This document shows, in pieces, positions 5,773 to 7,699 of a DNA stretch of 7,699 nucleotides. This DNA is from an uncultured Mediterranea sp. GTDB taxonomy: Bacteria; Bacteroidota; Bacteroidia; Bacteroidales; Bacteroidaceae. Position numbers and translations under genes: made by a program. The stretch spans positions 1-7,699 of the forward strand of contig CAMGAL010000095.1 in NCBI GenBank assembly GCA_946007445.1. The letters are read 5' to 3'. The notes under the pieces were generated by a model. The model was not told the DNA's origin and did not search any database. It worked only from the letters and a program-made list of their open reading frames with translations. Each line of letters opens with the position of its first letter. Position 1 is the stretch's first letter.

Positions 5773-6075
5773 ATGGAAAAGGCAAGCTATCCATACAGAA
5801 GAGCCAAAGCGGTGCAGCGAAGAGTGAACCGTGCGGTAGAGGCCATGGAACGAAAGTTTATCGTGCTGGATATGGAGAAAGGGGCGATGTCAGTCCTCCA
5901 GCCAATGAAATACGGAGGAGAACTGACAGACGCGAGATGGACGGATGTCGCAGAGGTTTGCTTCTACAGCCTGTTCAGGAAATCTAGATCCTCCTTCTTG
6001 GAACGGTTGAAGTTCTCCTTGAAAATCTGCTGGCAGCTCTTTCGGAACTCGTCGCAGGCATCTTCGGAGAAGTGA
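5773..6075 (+). CDS. small basic protein of unknown function
   Basis: The reading frame gives 100 residues and follows the HTH gene by 12 bases, probably in the same transcript. Residues 1-72 look coding, with a basic helical start (RRAKAVQRRVNRAVEAMERKF) and then GAMSVLQPMKYGGELTDARW. I do not recognise the family. The final third (about 65-100) overlaps the convergent gene 5964-6203 by 112 bases and is Ser/Phe/Lys-rich, so the true conserved protein may be the first 70 residues with an acquired tail. Confidence 0.55.
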   Translation: MEKASYPYRRAKAVQRRVNRAVEAMERKFIVLDMEKGAMSVLQPMKYGGELTDARWTDVAEVCFYSLFRKSRSSFLERLKFSLKICWQLFRNSSQASSEK

Positions 6076-6203
6076 GCCGTAAGGAGGAAATCCATCTGGG
6101 TGACATGAAACGATACTTGGTGATGCTTGCCGCAAGAAGGGCAGACCATCCGATTGCAAATCTCCTCGGAACGAGAGATAGCTCTTTGAATAAAATTACT
6201 CAT
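5964..6203 (-). CDS. small Cys/His-containing protein of unknown function
   Basis: The product has 79 residues. Cys16, Cys21, Cys24 and the His pair 27-28 (in NRMVCPSCGKHHQ) look like a zinc-ribbon half site, with further Cys at 50 and 57. Residues 45-68 are helical and charged. A -7 box (plus-strand CAAAGTTA, 6234-6241) and a 10-bp inverted repeat lie directly upstream, which supports an independently transcribed gene. It is convergent with the 5773 gene and divergent from the 6329 gene. Function unknown. Confidence 0.6.
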   Translation of the reverse strand: MSNFIQRAISRSEEICNRMVCPSCGKHHQVSFHVTQMDFLLTAHFSEDACDEFRKSCQQIFKENFNRSKKEDLDFLNRL

Positions 6204-6206
6204 AAC

Positions 6207-6245
6207 TTCTTAACTTATTTGGTTTGACAGCTACAAAGTTAAGAA
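6207..6245 (-). promoter_or_regulatory. promoter with flanking 10-bp inverted repeat
   Basis: TTCTTAACTT (6207-6216) and AAGTTAAGAA (6236-6245) are perfect reverse complements, 19 bases apart. The right arm overlaps the minus-strand -7 box TAACTTTG (6241 to 6234) and the left arm lies just upstream of the start codon at 6203. This suggests a two-site operator controlling the Cys/His gene. No -33 TTTG is evident. Confidence 0.5.
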
Positions 6246-6328
6246 AATCCCGCGAAGGATGAGCCTTCCATGCACGGGTGAGCTTACCGGGGCGGGAACA
6301 AGATAATAATTGCAAAACAACAACTTGT

Positions 6329-6703
6329 ATGATGGAAGATATGAAGTCAGTGATGAAGACACTCAGTGAGAAGACCGCGCAGCTGGAAAAGCTGGCAGAC
6401 ACCTACACCTGGAACAAGGGGTGGGTGGTGGAGAGCGAGAACCACGTGAACGTGGGCATGGGCCACGGACTGAACGGGACGGAGTTTGCCGTGAAGACAG
6501 CCTTCAGCTGCTGCATGGCGCAGGTGTATGACAGCCGCGAGGCAGCCGAGAAGTACGGCTGCGACTACTACCTGGTGGACGGCGCGGGCCGACCCATCGA
6601 GATGCGGATTACGGCAGCCGGCGACTTCTTCGCCCGCGAGGCTGGCCGGGCACGCAGCCTGCTGCTCTACGCACAAGGCAGCGAGAAAGGAGGTGAGCGA
6701 TGA
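6329..6703 (+). CDS. phage-like protein of unknown function
   Basis: The product has 124 residues if started at the ATG-ATG pair 6329/6332; the frame is open to 6278 but the added residues look non-coding. Residues 5-25 (KSVMKTLSEKTAQLEKLADTY) are likely helical, followed by a mixed domain with two Cys at 61-62, a YGCDYYLVDG segment (76-85) and a C-terminal helix rich in Ala and Arg (97-115). There is no signal peptide. The gene is clearly more GC-rich than the cassette genes. It overlaps the next gene by four bases (ATGA), so the two are translationally coupled. I do not recognise the family. Confidence 0.7.
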   Translation: MMEDMKSVMKTLSEKTAQLEKLADTYTWNKGWVVESENHVNVGMGHGLNGTEFAVKTAFSCCMAQVYDSREAAEKYGCDYYLVDGAGRPIEMRITAAGDFFAREAGRARSLLLYAQGSEKGGER

Positions 6704-6852
6704 AAGCACTGCAAGCCTACTGCCTGCTGAGCCTCCTGGCGATGATCCTCTTCGCGGGCAGTGACAGCCTGACGCTGGCCACGCTGTCGTGCCTGAACAT
6801 GCTGGTGGCCGTGCTGCTGTACGACGCGCACAGGCAGAAACGGAGCGAGTGA
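6700..6852 (+). CDS. 50-residue membrane protein
   Basis: ATG at 6700 overlaps the upstream TGA and is preceded by a near-perfect Shine-Dalgarno AGGAGGTGA (6688-6696). The product is 50 residues with two hydrophobic segments (about 6-20, CLLSLLAMILFAG, and 24-43, SLTLATLSCLNMLVAVLLY) and a basic end HRQKRSE. The short turn GSDS between the helices suggests a hairpin with both ends in the cytoplasm. Size and charge resemble small phage membrane proteins such as holins, but no lysis gene is in view. Confidence 0.75.
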   Translation: MKALQAYCLLSLLAMILFAGSDSLTLATLSCLNMLVAVLLYDAHRQKRSE

Positions 6853-6936
6853 AGACACAAGCGGGAGCCGCGCCAAGGTATGAGGAGTTGGAGGCGCGAT
6901 GTACTCCCTGACAGCCGGGAAGAGACCGGCACACAA

Positions 6937-6992
6937 GCCCTGGACAACGGTTGGTGCAAGAGCATAGAGGGGTTCGACTCCCCCGAAGGGCA
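6937..6992 (+). ncRNA. tRNA-like module with a T arm but no anticodon arm
   Basis: The loop TTCGACT (6973-6979) between AGGGG and CCCCC (four G-C pairs plus an A/C mismatch) is a consensus tRNA T arm. GCCCT (6937-6941) pairs with AGGGC (6987-6991) as a shortened acceptor stem, followed by A and CT as in the element at 7259. Between them GGTTGGT...AGAGCA (6949-6964) resembles a D loop, but no D stem forms and there is no room for an anticodon arm. It is either a decayed tRNA or a tRNA-mimicking RNA domain. Confidence 0.35.
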
Positions 6993-7114
6993 CTACTTAT
7001 AGGTGATGACACCCAAACAGAGAGCGGGAATCAACGCAAGGCGTGGATGCGACAAGGCCTCAAGCCACATGGATAGCGATACCTGAACAGGACGGCGATA
7101 ACGTAGCCTACGGC

Positions 7115-7159
7115 CTGCCCGGAGATTGCGGGGCTGTTGCCCCGACCCACTCCCGGCAG
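7115..7159 (+). ncRNA. two-part GC-rich hairpin
   Basis: CTGCCCGGAG (7115-7124) pairs with CTCCCGGCAG (7150-7159) with one C/C mismatch. Nested inside, CGGGGC (7129-7134) pairs with GCCCCG (7139-7144) around the 4-base loop TGTT. No T run follows, so it is not an intrinsic terminator. Confidence 0.55.
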
Positions 7160-7258
7160 ATGGACCCTGAGAGAGTGCCCCAAGGTGTGTCATCATGTGA
7201 TAGCAGTATGTATGACAATAAGCATCGTTCAGTCGATGCGCTCTATACGATATAAGTA

Positions 7259-7344
7259 TGCTGCATAGTTCAGGCGGTTCAGAACGTCATCCCTTCCCGC
7301 AGAGGGCGGGATGAAGGTCACGGGTTCAAGTCCCGTTGCAGCAA
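7259..7344 (+). tRNA. tRNA-like gene with an abnormal, elongated anticodon arm
   Basis: TGCTGCA (7259-7265) and TGCAGCA (7337-7343) form a perfect 7-bp acceptor stem with discriminator A7344. The D arm is GTTC/GAAC, perfect. The T arm is ACGGG-TTCAAGT-CCCGT, perfect with consensus loop. U8, A9, A14, G15 with C48, a 5-base variable loop AGGTC and the D-loop GG are all present. The anticodon arm is wrong: 28 bases (7287-7314) instead of 17. It forms a 7-bp stem TCATCCC/GGGATGA around 14 bases that can pair further (CCC 7296-7298 with GGG 7304-7306). No 7-base loop with U33 and an anticodon can be assigned. No CCA is encoded. It is either a broken tRNA or a tRNA mimic. Confidence 0.6.
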
Positions 7345-7603
7345 CTCAGAGATACCTACACATTACGATTTTTCTTTATGTATTATCAGGATGGGCATCA
7401 AGGACAGCGGCACGCATACACAAGGGTTTTCAATAGGTACTATCTCATCAGATGGTGTTTTTCAAAGGTTCAATGTGTGTCGTGTTTTATGATTTTCCAT
7501 CAACGCCCGGCGCTCGTCGTGACGACGCGCCCGGGTCTCTCTCACGAGCTCATAGCTAATAGCTAAAAATAATACTTTCACTAACTAAAAACTCAAAAAC
7601 ATT
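7345..7603 (+). other. gene-free leader before the ATPase gene
   Basis: 259 bases with no credible protein gene. The 3' part holds a GC-rich hairpin (7506-7535) and then a palindromic TAGCTAATAGCTA (7553-7565) in AT-rich DNA. I found no clear TAnnTTTG box; TACTTTCA near 7573 is a two-mismatch candidate. Confidence 0.5.
7506..7535 (+). promoter_or_regulatory. GC-rich hairpin in the ATPase leader
   Basis: CGTCG (7515-7519) pairs with CGACG (7523-7527), and CCCGG plus GC (7506-7513) with GCCCCGGG-type partners (7529-7535), allowing one mismatch and one bulged C. The loop is TGA. It is followed by TCTCTCTC, not a pure T tract, so terminator or attenuator roles are both uncertain. Confidence 0.4.
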
Positions 7604-7699
7604 ATGGCATTGATTAAGAAATCAACCGAACTGGTCATCCCGACCACCCTGAAAATTATGCTCTCCGGCCAATCCGGTATGCGCAAGACCACCACCGAC
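7604..7699 (+). CDS. phage-type P-loop ATPase, N-terminus only (3' partial)
   Basis: 32 residues are visible before the window ends. The start MALIKKSTELVIPTT followed by KIMLSGQSGMRKTT fits the N-terminus of the AAA-type ATP-binding proteins common in Bacteroidetes prophages and phages, usually read as RecA/Sak4-like recombination ATPases. The Walker A motif is GxxGxGKT in the family. Here residues 22-29 read GQSGMRKT, with Arg27 in place of the conserved Gly just before the Lys. GGC to CGC is a single-base difference. The rest of the protein, including Walker B, cannot be seen. Confidence 0.7.
   Translation, partial: MALIKKSTELVIPTTLKIMLSGQSGMRKTTTD

Larger units (their letters stand above)
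6853..7258 (+). ncRNA. structured non-coding region with many hairpins
   Basis: About 400 bases without a credible protein gene but with repeated stable pairing. CGCGCC 6869-6874 pairs with GGCGCG 6893-6898. GCCGG 6914-6918 pairs with CCGGC 6926-6930 around a 7-base loop. There is a two-part stem at 7115-7159. TGTCAT 7188-7193 pairs with ATGACA 7212-7217, and GCATCG 7222-7227 pairs with CGATGC 7234-7239. Together with the tRNA-like element that follows it suggests one long structured transcript or a set of small RNAs, continuing from the upstream operon. No promoter of consensus form is seen inside. RNA identity unknown. Confidence 0.4.

Noticed and set aside
6347..7012. 221-residue minus-strand frame
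   Set aside because: Antisense to two coupled plus-strand genes with an excellent ribosome site; Ser/Ala/Cys/Arg-rich, low-complexity product.
7043..7255. 70-residue plus-strand frame in the structured block
   Set aside because: No Shine-Dalgarno, and it runs through several stable hairpins including the nested stem at 7115-7159; RNA structure explains the region better.
7294..7307. Self-splicing or canonical intron in the tRNA-like gene
   Set aside because: The extra sequence is only 11 bases, far too short for a group I or II intron, and removing it does not restore a loop with U33 unambiguously.
7336..7566. 76-residue plus-strand frame
   Set aside because: It starts inside the acceptor stem of the tRNA-like gene and reads through the GC-rich hairpin; no ribosome site.
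1..7699. CRISPR array or retron/DGR elements
   Set aside because: No regularly spaced repeats and no reverse transcriptase frame are present in the window.

Overview
The window looks like a Bacteroidales chromosome (Bacteroides/Phocaeicola-like). The evidence is a Bacteroides-type serine palmitoyltransferase tail, a eukaryote-type glycogen branching enzyme, and repeated matches to the Bacteroidetes promoter form TTTG-N18-21-TAnnTTTG. No taxon was checked by search.

Left part (1-3210) is ordinary core genome on the plus strand. It holds the C-terminal third of a serine palmitoyltransferase-like enzyme with a strong terminator, then a YhcH/YjgK/YiaL-family gene and a complete glycogen branching enzyme, probably cotranscribed and closed by a hairpin terminator. 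3210-3560 is AT-rich and gene-free but holds several repeats and hairpins. It is the likely junction with the accessory DNA to the right.

Right part (about 3560-7699) looks like the control region of a prophage or other integrative element. It contains a trypco2-like gene, a CI-like repressor with a small membrane protein in one minus-strand operon, a row of small plus-strand genes including an excisionase-type HTH protein, a convergent Cys/His-rich small gene, a two-gene module ending in a 50-residue membrane protein, and the start of a phage-type P-loop ATPase.

Two things stand out. First, the repressor/membrane operon is bracketed by a perfect 41-bp inverted repeat (4294-4334 and 5242-5282), each copy carrying a TAnnTTTG promoter box. 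The bracketed DNA also carries a rightward promoter with a palindromic operator. Inversion would redirect that promoter from the small plus-strand genes to the trypco2 gene, which has no visible promoter of its own. Second, 6853-7603 is about 750 bases without a credible protein gene but dense in hairpins. It contains a tRNA-like RNA (7259-7344) with acceptor, D and T arms intact while the anticodon loop is replaced by a long rod, and another T-arm motif at 6968-6984. Both interpretations are inferences from one sequence and need comparison with other strains.
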